This document shows positions 1 to 7,780 of a stretch of 64,000 nt of DNA, piece after piece. A program made the translations under genes and the position numbers. The stretch covers positions 558,001-622,000 of the forward strand of contig NZ_JAUOEL010000001.1 in the NCBI RefSeq assembly GCF_030540765.1, given 5' to 3'. Under the pieces are notes generated by a model. The model saw only the letters and a program-made list of their open reading frames with translations. It did no database searches and was not told the DNA's origin. Source of the DNA: Flavivirga jejuensis (GTDB lineage Bacteria; Bacteroidota; Bacteroidia; Flavobacteriales; Flavobacteriaceae). Numbering within the stretch: position 1 is the stretch's first letter; each line of letters begins with the position of its first letter.

Positions 1-1
1 A

Positions 2-1291
2 TCACATCAAAATGTTAGAATTCAAATTCGCGAGCAATTAGATTTTGCTACCATTTTATATCATAAAGGACTTTACAAACAAAGTTTAAAAATATTAGAC
101 AAGGCGAAGAGTTTGGCTATTGCCAATGAAGAGAAAAACATTGCTTATGAGATCGTTGAGCTGGAAAAAATAATAGAATCTCAATATATTACCAGAAGTC
201 TTAATAATAGGGCAGACGAGTTATCTGTACAAGCAAAAAAATTAAGTCAGCAAAATGTCATAGCTAGTAAATTATCTAATCTATCACTTCAGTTATACGG
301 CTTGTTTTTAAAAACAGGCTATATAAAAAACGATAAGGAAAACCAGAGAGTTACTAAATACTTTAATGATAGGTTGCCAAAATACGATATAAACGAATTA
401 GGGTTTAGAGAGAAACTTTGGTTATATAAAGCCTATTTGTGGTATAGTTTTTTAACCTCAGATTTTTTAGCAAGTTATAAATATGCCTCTAAATGGGTGG
501 ATTTATTCTATAAAAATAAAGATATGATTATTTTAAATCCTGTCTTCTTTTTAAAAGGAAATCACTATTTACTTGAAGCATTATTTTATTTAAGACAATA
601 CGATAAGTTTAAAGAAGCGCTCAATAAATTTGAAGGGGTTACAAAAGAAAAATGGTTCCCTATTGATGATAATGTAGACGGGTTAGCTTTTTTATATATT
701 TATAATAATAAGTTTAATCTGCATTTTATTAATGGAAGTTTTAAAGAAGGCTTGCCTTTAATTGATGAGATATTAGAACGTTTAAAAAACTATAAAGACC
801 GTATAGATGAGCACCATATCATGGTATTTTATTATAAGATAGCAAGTATGTATTTTGGTGCAGGAGAGAATAAAAAATGTATTTACTTTTTAGAAAAGAT
901 AATAAGCAATAAATCTTTGCAAATGCGTGAAGATCTATTGTGTTTTTCAAGAATTTTGAATCTTGTGGCGCATTATGAAGCAGGTTTGGATTATAATCTT
1001 GATGTTTTAATAAGAAGCACGTATAAGTTTTTAATTAAAATGGAAGATTTATATGAGGTGCAAAAAGAATTCATTAAGTTTTTAAGAGGTTTAGGAGATA
1101 TTTATCCAAATGAAGTAAAAAGGGAGTTTATCAAACTGCATAAGAAGTTGAAACAATACGAGAACGATCCTTATCAAAGTCGTGCTTTCCTATACTTGGA
1201 TCTTATTTCGTGGCTGGAATCTAAAATTGAGAACAAACCAATTGACTTGATTATTAGAAATAAGTTTCATGATAAATTAGCCAGAAAATAA
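2..1291 (+). CDS. TPR-like hypothetical protein, 5' end outside window
   Basis: The reading frame is open from the first bases of the window, so the start lies outside it. The TTG at 113 that could be taken as a start is internal. The visible 429 residues are helical, polar and rich in Lys, Tyr, Leu and Phe, with helix-turn-helix spacing like degenerate tetratricopeptide repeats (for example around KGLYKQSLKILDKAKSLA near the start). There is no signal peptide or catalytic motif in the visible part. It is separated from the next gene by a riboswitch leader, so it is not part of the methionine operon. Function unknown; a scaffold or regulatory TPR protein is only an inference from the repeat pattern. 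Confidence 0.75.
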   Translation, partial: SHQNVRIQIREQLDFATILYHKGLYKQSLKILDKAKSLAIANEEKNIAYEIVELEKIIESQYITRSLNNRADELSVQAKKLSQQNVIASKLSNLSLQLYGLFLKTGYIKNDKENQRVTKYFNDRLPKYDINELGFREKLWLYKAYLWYSFLTSDFLASYKYASKWVDLFYKNKDMIILNPVFFLKGNHYLLEALFYLRQYDKFKEALNKFEGVTKEKWFPIDDNVDGLAFLYIYNNKFNLHFINGSFKEGLPLIDEILERLKNYKDRIDEHHIMVFYYKIASMYFGAGENKKCIYFLEKIISNKSLQMREDLLCFSRILNLVAHYEAGLDYNLDVLIRSTYKFLIKMEDLYEVQKEFIKFLRGLGDIYPNEVKREFIKLHKKLKQYENDPYQSRAFLYLDLISWLESKIENKPIDLIIRNKFHDKLARK

Positions 1292-1380
1292 ATTTTTATA
1301 AAATTTCTTGAAAAAAATTAGGATTTTAACTTTTTCTGAACGAATATTTGCATTCACAAAGTTCAATAACTTATTGAAAT

Positions 1381-1498
1381 GTTATCAAGAAAGGCGGAGG
1401 GATTAGACCCATTGAAGCCTTAGCAACCCTTTACTAGTAAAGAAGGTGCTAAATTCTACCCCGATCTGGACATGTATCAGATATCACGGATAGATAAC
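1381..1498 (+). promoter_or_regulatory. SAM-I (S-box) riboswitch upstream of metY operon
   Basis: The sequence shows the S-box core: P1 strand GTTATC at 1381-1386 pairs perfectly with GATAAC at 1493-1498. Between them are AAGAAAGGCGGAGGGA, the GAAGCCTTAGCAACC block and the GGTGCTAAATTC block in the expected order. A weak Bacteroidota -7 box (AATATTTG, 1343-1350) lies upstream. SAM-I riboswitches lower expression of methionine genes when S-adenosylmethionine is abundant. The downstream genes metY, metX-thrA fusion and metZ are the expected targets. Confidence 0.93.
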
Positions 1499-1504
1499 CA
1501 AACG

Positions 1505-1530
1505 AAATTACTTTCAGTAATTTTTAAATT
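1505..1530 (+). terminator. Candidate expression-platform terminator of first SAM riboswitch
   Basis: AAATTAC (1505-1511) pairs with GTAATTT (1517-1523), followed by a T-rich stretch (TTTTTAAATTTTCTTTTT). It begins only 6 nt after riboswitch helix P1, where a SAM-controlled terminator is expected. The stem is short and AT-rich, so the assignment is tentative. Confidence 0.45.
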
Positions 1531-1619
1531 TTCTTTTTAACATTTTTCTATATAAGTACGTTATTCATAACGCATTTTGACTTTTGGTTTATTTGATTAT
1601 TAACTAAAAAATTAGAAAA

Positions 1620-2894
1620 ATGAGCACACAAAAATTAGCAACAAACGCATTACATGCAGGTCACGATCCAGCAACCAATGGAGGTACAAGAGCCGTACCT
1701 ATTTATCAAACATCATCTTACGTTTTTAACGATTCCGATCATGCAGCAAATCTATTTGCTTTAAAAGAATTAGGGTTTATTTATACCAGACTAAATAACC
1801 CAACCAATCAAATTCTTCAAGAGCGTTTAGCAGCTGTAGAAGGTGGTGTTGGAGCTGTTGTGTTTGCTTCTGGTACTGCGGCAATTTCAACAGGTTTATT
1901 AACGCTTTTAAAAGCAGGAGATCATATTGTTGCATCCAGTAGTTTATATGGAGGAACCTATAATCTATTAAGTGTTACCTTACCTCGATTAGGTATTACA
2001 ACAACATTTGTAGATGCTTCTAACCCCAATAATTTTAAGGATGCTGTACAAGATAATACGAAAGCATTTTTTGTAGAATCTTTAGGGAATCCGAAGTTAG
2101 ATGTTTTAGATCTAGAGGCTATTGCTGTACATTCTAAAGCTGCAGGTGTTCCTTTTATTGTTGACAATACGGTAGCAACACCAGCATTATTGAATCCATT
2201 AAAACATGGTGCAAATATTGTGATTCATTCACTCACTAAATACATTGGGGGTCAAGGAACTTCTTTAGGAGGTGCTATTATTGATGGTGGTACTTTCGAT
2301 TGGGCCAATGGAAATTTTCCTGAATTTACAGAACCATCAGCAGGATATCATGGTTTAGTTTATCACGAAGCTTTAGGCGCTGCATCGTATACTTTTAAAT
2401 TGATTTTAGAAGGATTGAGAGATTTTGGAGGTGCTTTAAGCCCGTTCAATGCCTTTCAGATTATTCAAGGTTTAGAGACCCTAACAGTGAGAATAAAACA
2501 ACATAGCGAGAACGCTTTAGAGCTGGCAAAATGGTTAGAAGAACAAGATGAGGTTGCCTGGGTGAACTATCCAGGTTTAGAAAGTAGTAAATACAAAGCT
2601 TTAGCCGATAAATATTTGCCTAAAGGACAAAGTGGTATCGTTACTTTTGGAGCAAAAGGCGGATATGATGCTGCAAAAACGATAGCAGATAAAACAAAAC
2701 TATTTTCATTATTAGCAAATATCGGAGATACAAAATCACTAATCATTCACCCAGCAAGTACAACCCATCAGCAATTAAGTGATGAAGAACAAGTATCTGC
2801 AGGAGCCACTAAAGATTTAATTAGATTGTCTGTTGGGATAGAAGATATAGAAGATTTAAAAGCCGACTTAAAAGCTGCTTTTAGTGAAATTTAA
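1620..2894 (+). CDS. metY: O-acetylhomoserine sulfhydrylase (MetY)
   Basis: PLP enzyme of the Cys/Met metabolism family, 424 residues, the usual length for MetY (longer than the ~390 of MetZ/MetB). It converts O-acetylhomoserine and sulfide to homocysteine and acetate. Visible motifs are the start TNALHAGHDPATNGGTRAVP, the cofactor-loop SGTAAIS, and the PLP lysine K207 in HSLTKYIGGQG. The C-terminal IGDTKSLIIHPASTTH segment is typical of the family. It is the first gene after a SAM-I riboswitch, and 17 nt separate it from the MetX-ThrA fusion that makes its substrate, so the two form one operon. ATG at 1620 follows an A-rich leader and has no in-frame competitor. Confidence 0.95.
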   Translation: MSTQKLATNALHAGHDPATNGGTRAVPIYQTSSYVFNDSDHAANLFALKELGFIYTRLNNPTNQILQERLAAVEGGVGAVVFASGTAAISTGLLTLLKAGDHIVASSSLYGGTYNLLSVTLPRLGITTTFVDASNPNNFKDAVQDNTKAFFVESLGNPKLDVLDLEAIAVHSKAAGVPFIVDNTVATPALLNPLKHGANIVIHSLTKYIGGQGTSLGGAIIDGGTFDWANGNFPEFTEPSAGYHGLVYHEALGAASYTFKLILEGLRDFGGALSPFNAFQIIQGLETLTVRIKQHSENALELAKWLEEQDEVAWVNYPGLESSKYKALADKYLPKGQSGIVTFGAKGGYDAAKTIADKTKLFSLLANIGDTKSLIIHPASTTHQQLSDEEQVSAGATKDLIRLSVGIEDIEDLKADLKAAFSEI

Positions 2895-2911
2895 GTTCTA
2901 AATAATTACTA

Positions 2912-5900
2912 ATGAAAGACGCATTGTCACATATTATAATTCCAAAATATACTACCGAAAGTAATGTTTTGGTCTCAGAAATTAAACTGAGTTACCAGCT
3001 TTTTGGTAAAACTTTGGGTACAGCACCTATCGTTTTGGTGAATCATGCCTTAACAGGTAATAGTAATGTTGCGGGTGATGATGGGTGGTGGAAAGATCTG
3101 GTTGGTATCGATAAAGTAATAGATACTAATTTATATACTGTTTTAGCATTTAATATCCCTGGAAATGGTTTTGATGGTTTTGTAATTGATAACTATAAAG
3201 ATTTTGTTGCCAGAGATGTTGCCAAGCTGTTTCTAGCGGGGCTTAAAGCATTAAAGACCGATAGACTTTTTGCTATTATAGGAGGCTCTTTAGGCGGAGG
3301 TATTGCTTGGGAAATGGCTGTTATAGAGCCTGATGTTACAACCCATTTAATAGTTGTAGCAACGGATTGGAAATCGACAGATTGGCTAATTGCTAATTGC
3401 CAAATACAAGAACAGTTTCTGTTAAACTCAAAAGAACCCGTGCATGATGCCAGAATGCATGCTATGCTGTGTTACCGTACTCCAGAATCATTCAAAGAAC
3501 GTTTTCATCGTTCTAAAAATGAAGATCTAGAGATTTTTAATGTAGAAAGTTGGTTGCTACATCATGGTAAAAAATTGCAAGAAAGGTTTCAGTTGTCGGC
3601 TTATAAGTTGATGAATCAATTATTAAAAACAATTGATGTTACTAAAAATAGAGCAGACGATTTTAATATTTTAGAACGTATTGATGCTAATATTCATATT
3701 GTGGGGGTAGATTCCGATCTCTTTTTTACAGCAGAAGAAAACAGGCAAACCCATAAACAATTAGCGTTAACACATCCCAATGTAACCTACAATGAAATAC
3801 ATTCAGTACATGGGCATGATGCCTTTTTAATGGAATACGAACAATTAGAAAAAATTATAGAAGGCATTTTTGTGCCAGATTCTAAAAAAAGAAAAATGAA
3901 AGTATTAAAATTTGGAGGAAAGTCGTTAGCCAATGGTGATGGCTTAAATAAAGTGCTTTCCATTATTGAAAATAAGGTTAATAATGGAGAACGCATTACC
4001 GTAGTAGTTTCTGCAAGAGGAAACGCTACAGATGAGCTAGAAGACATTTTAAGTAAAGCTCTAAAAGGGGAGCCGTTTCAAGACGCATTAGAAGCTTTTA
4101 AAACATATCAAAAAGCACCATTAAATACCATAGATTTTTCTGAGCAGTTTTCAATTCTCGGGAAACTTTTTGAAGGTGTTAGTTTGTTACGAGATTGTAG
4201 CCAAAAAACGAAAGATGGCATTTTAGCACAAGGGGAATTATTGTCTAATAAATTGGTTGCAGAATTACTTAACCAACGTGGTATTAAAGCAAAAGCTACC
4301 GATGCGAGAACATTAATTAAAACAGATGATGCCTTTGGGAATGCACAGCCTATTTCGCAATTAACTAAAGATAATGTTAGAAATTATTTTAAACAAAATA
4401 ATGGCGACACCGTTAATATTGTTACAGGGTTTATAGCTTCAAATGAAAAAAATGAGACAACTACTTTAGGTAGAAATGGAAGTAATTATACAGCCGCTTT
4501 ATTAGCCAATTATTTGGATGCAGATGAGTTGCAAAATTATACCCACGTAAATGGAATCTATACAGCCAATCCTGATCTGGTTGCAGATGCACAAAAAATT
4601 AGAGAATTATCGTTTGGTGAAGCCAATGAGCTAGCTAATTTTGGAGCCACTGTTTTACATGCCAAAACCATTATTCCTTTAGTCGAAAAGAATATCAATC
4701 TGCGTATTTTAAACACCTTTAATTCTGATGATGAAGGGACACTTATCACAGCAAAACGTAGTTCTAAAGAAGTAACATCCTTATCGGTTTTAGATGATGT
4801 TGCCTTATTGAATTTAGAAGGACGTGGTTTGCTAGGTAAGGTTGGAGTAGATGCCAGAATTTTTAAGGCATTAAGTATTCATAATATTAATGTGAGTATT
4901 ATTTCCCAAGGATCTTCAGAAAGAGGTATTGGATTGATTATAAATGCAGAAGAAGCTACACAAGCAGTTATTGCATTAGAGCGTGAATTTGAAAATGATT
5001 TTTATTCGCAAGATGTTAATAAAATTGAAGTAGTTGATGATGTTTCTGTAATTTCAATCATTGGAATTGAATTAAGTTCGTTCCATAAACCATTTAATGC
5101 ATTGATAAAAAACCAGATCACGCCTTTACTGTTTAATAATACAGTTACAGGTAGAAATGTGAGTTTGGTAGTTAGAAAGAATCAATTGCACAAAGCCATG
5201 AATGTGATCCATGGTGAGGTTTTCGGAATTTCAAAAAAGATAAACATTGCCATTTTTGGACACGGTTTAGTTGGAGGTGCTTTAATAAACCAGATCTTAA
5301 AGTCTAAAGATGATATTGAAAAAAGAAAAGGCATTAACCTAAATGTATTTGCAATTGCTAATTCCAGAAAACTCCTTTTAAGTAAAAATGGTGTTGAAAA
5401 TAATTGGGAAGAAGCTATAGAGACGACGTCGCAAGAAAGTTCTATTCAAGATATTATTGATTTTGCAAAGGTGCATCATTTAGAAAATTTAATAGCGGTA
5501 GATAATACAGCAAGTTCAAATTTTTACACGAATTATATACCGTTGGTTGAAGCTGGTTTCGATTTAGTATCATCAAACAAAATAGCCAATACAATTTCAC
5601 ATGAGTTTTATACAGAGTTGCGTTCACAATTACACGAACATAACAAACAATATTTGTATGAGACTACGGTTGGTGCAGGTTTACCATTAATAGATACGAT
5701 CAAGCTATTACATGAATCTGGAGAAAATATTACGAGAATACGAGGTGTTTTTTCAGGAACATTGAGTTATTTGTTTAATAATTTTTCAGTTGAAGATAAA
5801 CCGTTTAGTGAGATCATTCAGGAAACTATTGATAAAGGTTTTACAGAACCAGACCCAAGAGAAGATTTTTCTGGAAATGATGTTGCTAGAAAACTATTGA

Positions 5901-6313
5901 TTTTAGCTAGAGAATTAGATCTGCAAAATGAATTTGAAGATGTAGCGGTTCAGAATTTAATTCCAGAAGCTTATCAGAATATTTCAGTTCAAGAATTTTT
6001 AAGTCAGTTGGATGTTTTAGATGATGAATTTCAAAAGATAAAAGATGAGCAAAAAGAAGGCCATGTATTAAGATATATTGGTGATTTATCAGGAGATTTA
6101 TCTCAAGATAAGGGGAACCTTGATGTGAAATTGGTCTCAATTCCAGAAGATAGTACTTTGGGACATATAAAAGGATCGGATGCTATTTTTGAGATTTTCA
6201 CAGAATCTTATGGAGAACAACCCATCGTTATTCAAGGAGCAGGAGCAGGAGCAGAAGTAACAGCAAGAGGTGTTTTTGGAGATATTTTGAGGCTGTCTAA
6301 ACATATAAATTAA
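2912..6313 (+). CDS. Fusion: homoserine O-acetyltransferase (MetX-like) + aspartokinase/homoserine dehydrogenase
   Basis: One 1133-residue ORF with three enzyme modules. Residues ~1-325 are an alpha/beta hydrolase like MetX: nucleophile S126 in GGSLGGG, Asp269 in VDSDLFF, His302 in GHDAFL. A linker (DSKKRK) leads to the aspartokinase module starting MKVLKFGGKS at residue 329. ACT regulatory segments follow (SIHNINVSIISQGSSERG). Homoserine dehydrogenase starts near 775 with Rossmann motif IFGHGLVGG; it has ETTVGAGLPLI, the SGTLSY signature and GFTEPDPREDFSGNDVARK. The protein would catalyse aspartate to aspartyl phosphate, aspartate semialdehyde to homoserine, and homoserine to O-acetylhomoserine; aspartate-semialdehyde dehydrogenase is not included. 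ThrA/MetL alone is ~815 residues. There is no stop or frameshift at the junction. Acetyl rather than succinyl donor is inferred from MetX similarity and the MetY neighbour. Confidence 0.92.
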   Translation: MKDALSHIIIPKYTTESNVLVSEIKLSYQLFGKTLGTAPIVLVNHALTGNSNVAGDDGWWKDLVGIDKVIDTNLYTVLAFNIPGNGFDGFVIDNYKDFVARDVAKLFLAGLKALKTDRLFAIIGGSLGGGIAWEMAVIEPDVTTHLIVVATDWKSTDWLIANCQIQEQFLLNSKEPVHDARMHAMLCYRTPESFKERFHRSKNEDLEIFNVESWLLHHGKKLQERFQLSAYKLMNQLLKTIDVTKNRADDFNILERIDANIHIVGVDSDLFFTAEENRQTHKQLALTHPNVTYNEIHSVHGHDAFLMEYEQLEKIIEGIFVPDSKKRKMKVLKFGGKSLANGDGLNKVLSIIENKVNNGERITVVVSARGNATDELEDILSKALKGEPFQDALEAFKTYQKAPLNTIDFSEQFSILGKLFEGVSLLRDCSQKTKDGILAQGELLSNKLVAELLNQRGIKAKATDARTLIKTDDAFGNAQPISQLTKDNVRNYFKQNNGDTVNIVTGFIASNEKNETTTLGRNGSNYTAALLANYLDADELQNYTHVNGIYTANPDLVADAQKIRELSFGEANELANFGATVLHAKTIIPLVEKNINLRILNTFNSDDEGTLITAKRSSKEVTSLSVLDDVALLNLEGRGLLGKVGVDARIFKALSIHNINVSIISQGSSERGIGLIINAEEATQAVIALEREFENDFYSQDVNKIEVVDDVSVISIIGIELSSFHKPFNALIKNQITPLLFNNTVTGRNVSLVVRKNQLHKAMNVIHGEVFGISKKINIAIFGHGLVGGALINQILKSKDDIEKRKGINLNVFAIANSRKLLLSKNGVENNWEEAIETTSQESSIQDIIDFAKVHHLENLIAVDNTASSNFYTNYIPLVEAGFDLVSSNKIANTISHEFYTELRSQLHEHNKQYLYETTVGAGLPLIDTIKLLHESGENITRIRGVFSGTLSYLFNNFSVEDKPFSEIIQETIDKGFTEPDPREDFSGNDVARKLLILARELDLQNEFEDVAVQNLIPEAYQNISVQEFLSQLDVLDDEFQKIKDEQKEGHVLRYIGDLSGDLSQDKGNLDVKLVSIPEDSTLGHIKGSDAIFEIFTESYGEQPIVIQGAGAGAEVTARGVFGDILRLSKHIN

Positions 6314-6315
6314 TT

Positions 6316-6340
6316 GTCAGGTTGAGCGCAATCGAGACCT
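6316..6340 (+). repeat. Short intergenic palindrome, GAGCGC-AATCGAG type
   Basis: GTCAGGTTGAGCGCAATCG continuing to AGACCT lies in the 40-nt gap between the fusion gene and metZ; AGGT (6319-6322) pairs with ACCT (6337-6340). The core GAGCGCA-TC recurs in reverse orientation at 41721-41750. It looks like a dispersed extragenic palindrome. Confidence 0.5.
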
Positions 6341-6353
6341 AAAGAAGATAAAA

Positions 6354-7526
6354 ATGAGCAAAGAGAAAAAGAAGTTTGAAACAGAAGCCATTCGTACACA
6401 ATTAGAGCGTACCGAATTTTTAGAACATACAAGTCCGTTATATTTAACATCAAGTTTTGTTTTTGAAGACGCAGAAGATATGCGAGCATCTTTTACAGAG
6501 GAAAAAGACCGCAATATTTACAGCCGATTCACAAACCCAAATACCACTGAGTTTGTAGACAAAGTTTGTAAAATGGAAGGTGCAGAAAGTGGGTATGCAT
6601 TTGCAACGGGAATGGCTGCTATTTATGCCACTTTTGCAGCACTCTTAGAGAGTGGCGACCATATAGTGTCTGCACGGTCGGTATTTGGTTCAACACATAC
6701 CTTGTTTACCAAGTATTTCCCAAAATGGCATATAGAAACAACATATTTCGATATCAATAAACCAGAAACTATTGAAAGTTGCATCACGCCAAAAACAAAA
6801 ATTCTATATGCAGAGTCACCAACAAACCCTGCGACCGATATTATTGATTTAGAGCTGTTAGGCGATATTGCTAAAAAGCACAATCTGATTTTAATTATTG
6901 ACAACTGTTTTGCAACACCTTATTTGCAACAGCCTATAAAATATGGCGCGCATTTGGTGGTACATTCGGCAACAAAGTTAATGGATGGTCAGGGACGTGT
7001 GCTAGGGGGGGTAACTGTTGGTTGTGCCGATTTAATTAGAGAAATCTATTTATTTGCTAGAAATACAGGCCCAGCATTATCACCTTTTAATGCATGGACT
7101 TTATCTAAAAGTTTAGAAACCCTTTCGGTAAGAGTCGATAAACATTGTGAAAATGCCTTAAAAGTAGCCGAATTTTTAGAAACCCACGGACAAGTTAATT
7201 GGGTGAGATATCCATTTTTAAAATCACATCCGCAATATGAGGTGGCTAAAAAACAGATGAAACTAGGTGGTAATATTGTAGCTTTTGAAGTTAAAGGAGG
7301 CATTGAAGGAGGACGTCAATTTTTAAATGCTATAAAAATGTGTTCATTGTCTGCTAATTTAGGAGATACAAGAACGATTGTAACACACCCAGCATCAACA
7401 ACACACAGTAAATTGGCTGAAGCAGATAGACTGGAAGTGAGTATTACAGATGGTTTGGTAAGGGTTTCTGTCGGTTTAGAGCATGTTGATGATATTATTG
7501 GAGATTTAGAGCAGGCTTTGGGTTAA
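6354..7526 (+). CDS. metZ: O-succinylhomoserine sulfhydrylase-type transsulfuration enzyme (MetZ)
   Basis: PLP-dependent Cys/Met metabolism enzyme of 390 residues. PLP lysine K208 sits in VHSATKLMDGQGRVLGG, a motif typical of MetZ-type sulfhydrylases. NIYSRFTNPNTTEF and ATGMAAIYATF are the usual cofactor-contact segments, and the C-terminal GDTRTIVTHPASTTHSKL matches the family. It is a paralogue of the upstream metY (related fold, clearly different sequence) and the last gene of the SAM-riboswitch operon. MetZ enzymes can use O-succinyl- or O-acetylhomoserine. With a MetX domain encoded just upstream, O-acetylhomoserine is a plausible substrate, but that is inference. An intrinsic terminator follows. 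Confidence 0.9.
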   Translation: MSKEKKKFETEAIRTQLERTEFLEHTSPLYLTSSFVFEDAEDMRASFTEEKDRNIYSRFTNPNTTEFVDKVCKMEGAESGYAFATGMAAIYATFAALLESGDHIVSARSVFGSTHTLFTKYFPKWHIETTYFDINKPETIESCITPKTKILYAESPTNPATDIIDLELLGDIAKKHNLILIIDNCFATPYLQQPIKYGAHLVVHSATKLMDGQGRVLGGVTVGCADLIREIYLFARNTGPALSPFNAWTLSKSLETLSVRVDKHCENALKVAEFLETHGQVNWVRYPFLKSHPQYEVAKKQMKLGGNIVAFEVKGGIEGGRQFLNAIKMCSLSANLGDTRTIVTHPASTTHSKLAEADRLEVSITDGLVRVSVGLEHVDDIIGDLEQALG

Positions 7527-7550
7527 TTGTTTTTAGTCTTAGAAATTATA

Positions 7551-7588
7551 AAGAGGTCTAAAAATGACACTTTTTAGAACTCTTTTTC
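7551..7588 (+). terminator. Intrinsic terminator of metY-metZ operon
   Basis: AAGAG and TCTAAAAA (7551-7564) pair with TTTTTAGA and CTCTT (7571-7584), with one mismatch between the two stem blocks, followed by a T run. It lies 25 nt after the metZ stop. Confidence 0.75.
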
Positions 7589-7733
7589 TATACCTTAAAA
7601 TTGAATTTTTACGTCACATTCAGGTTTAAAAACACCTGTTAAATGGCTTCCTCTTTTCTCCAAAATATTGTTGATTGAGTTCGTTTTGTGTTCATATTTT
7701 CATGAAGTAAACGCATTCAATAATAATCACAAA

Positions 7734-7761
7734 AAAAGGCCATCTCAAAAGATAGCCTTTT
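7734..7761 (-). terminator. Terminator of the FN3/GEVED secreted protein gene
   Basis: AAAAGGCCATCT and AGATAGCCTTTT form a 12-bp stem with one mismatch. Read on the minus strand it is followed by a run of T. It lies 20 nt past the minus-strand stop codon. Confidence 0.8.
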
Positions 7762-7780
7762 ATAATTATTATGAGCCTTT

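Noticed and set aside
2912-6313. Suspected assembly fusion of two genes
   Set aside because: The frame continues cleanly through a linker with normal codon use on both sides and the order fits the pathway, so a true fusion is preferred.
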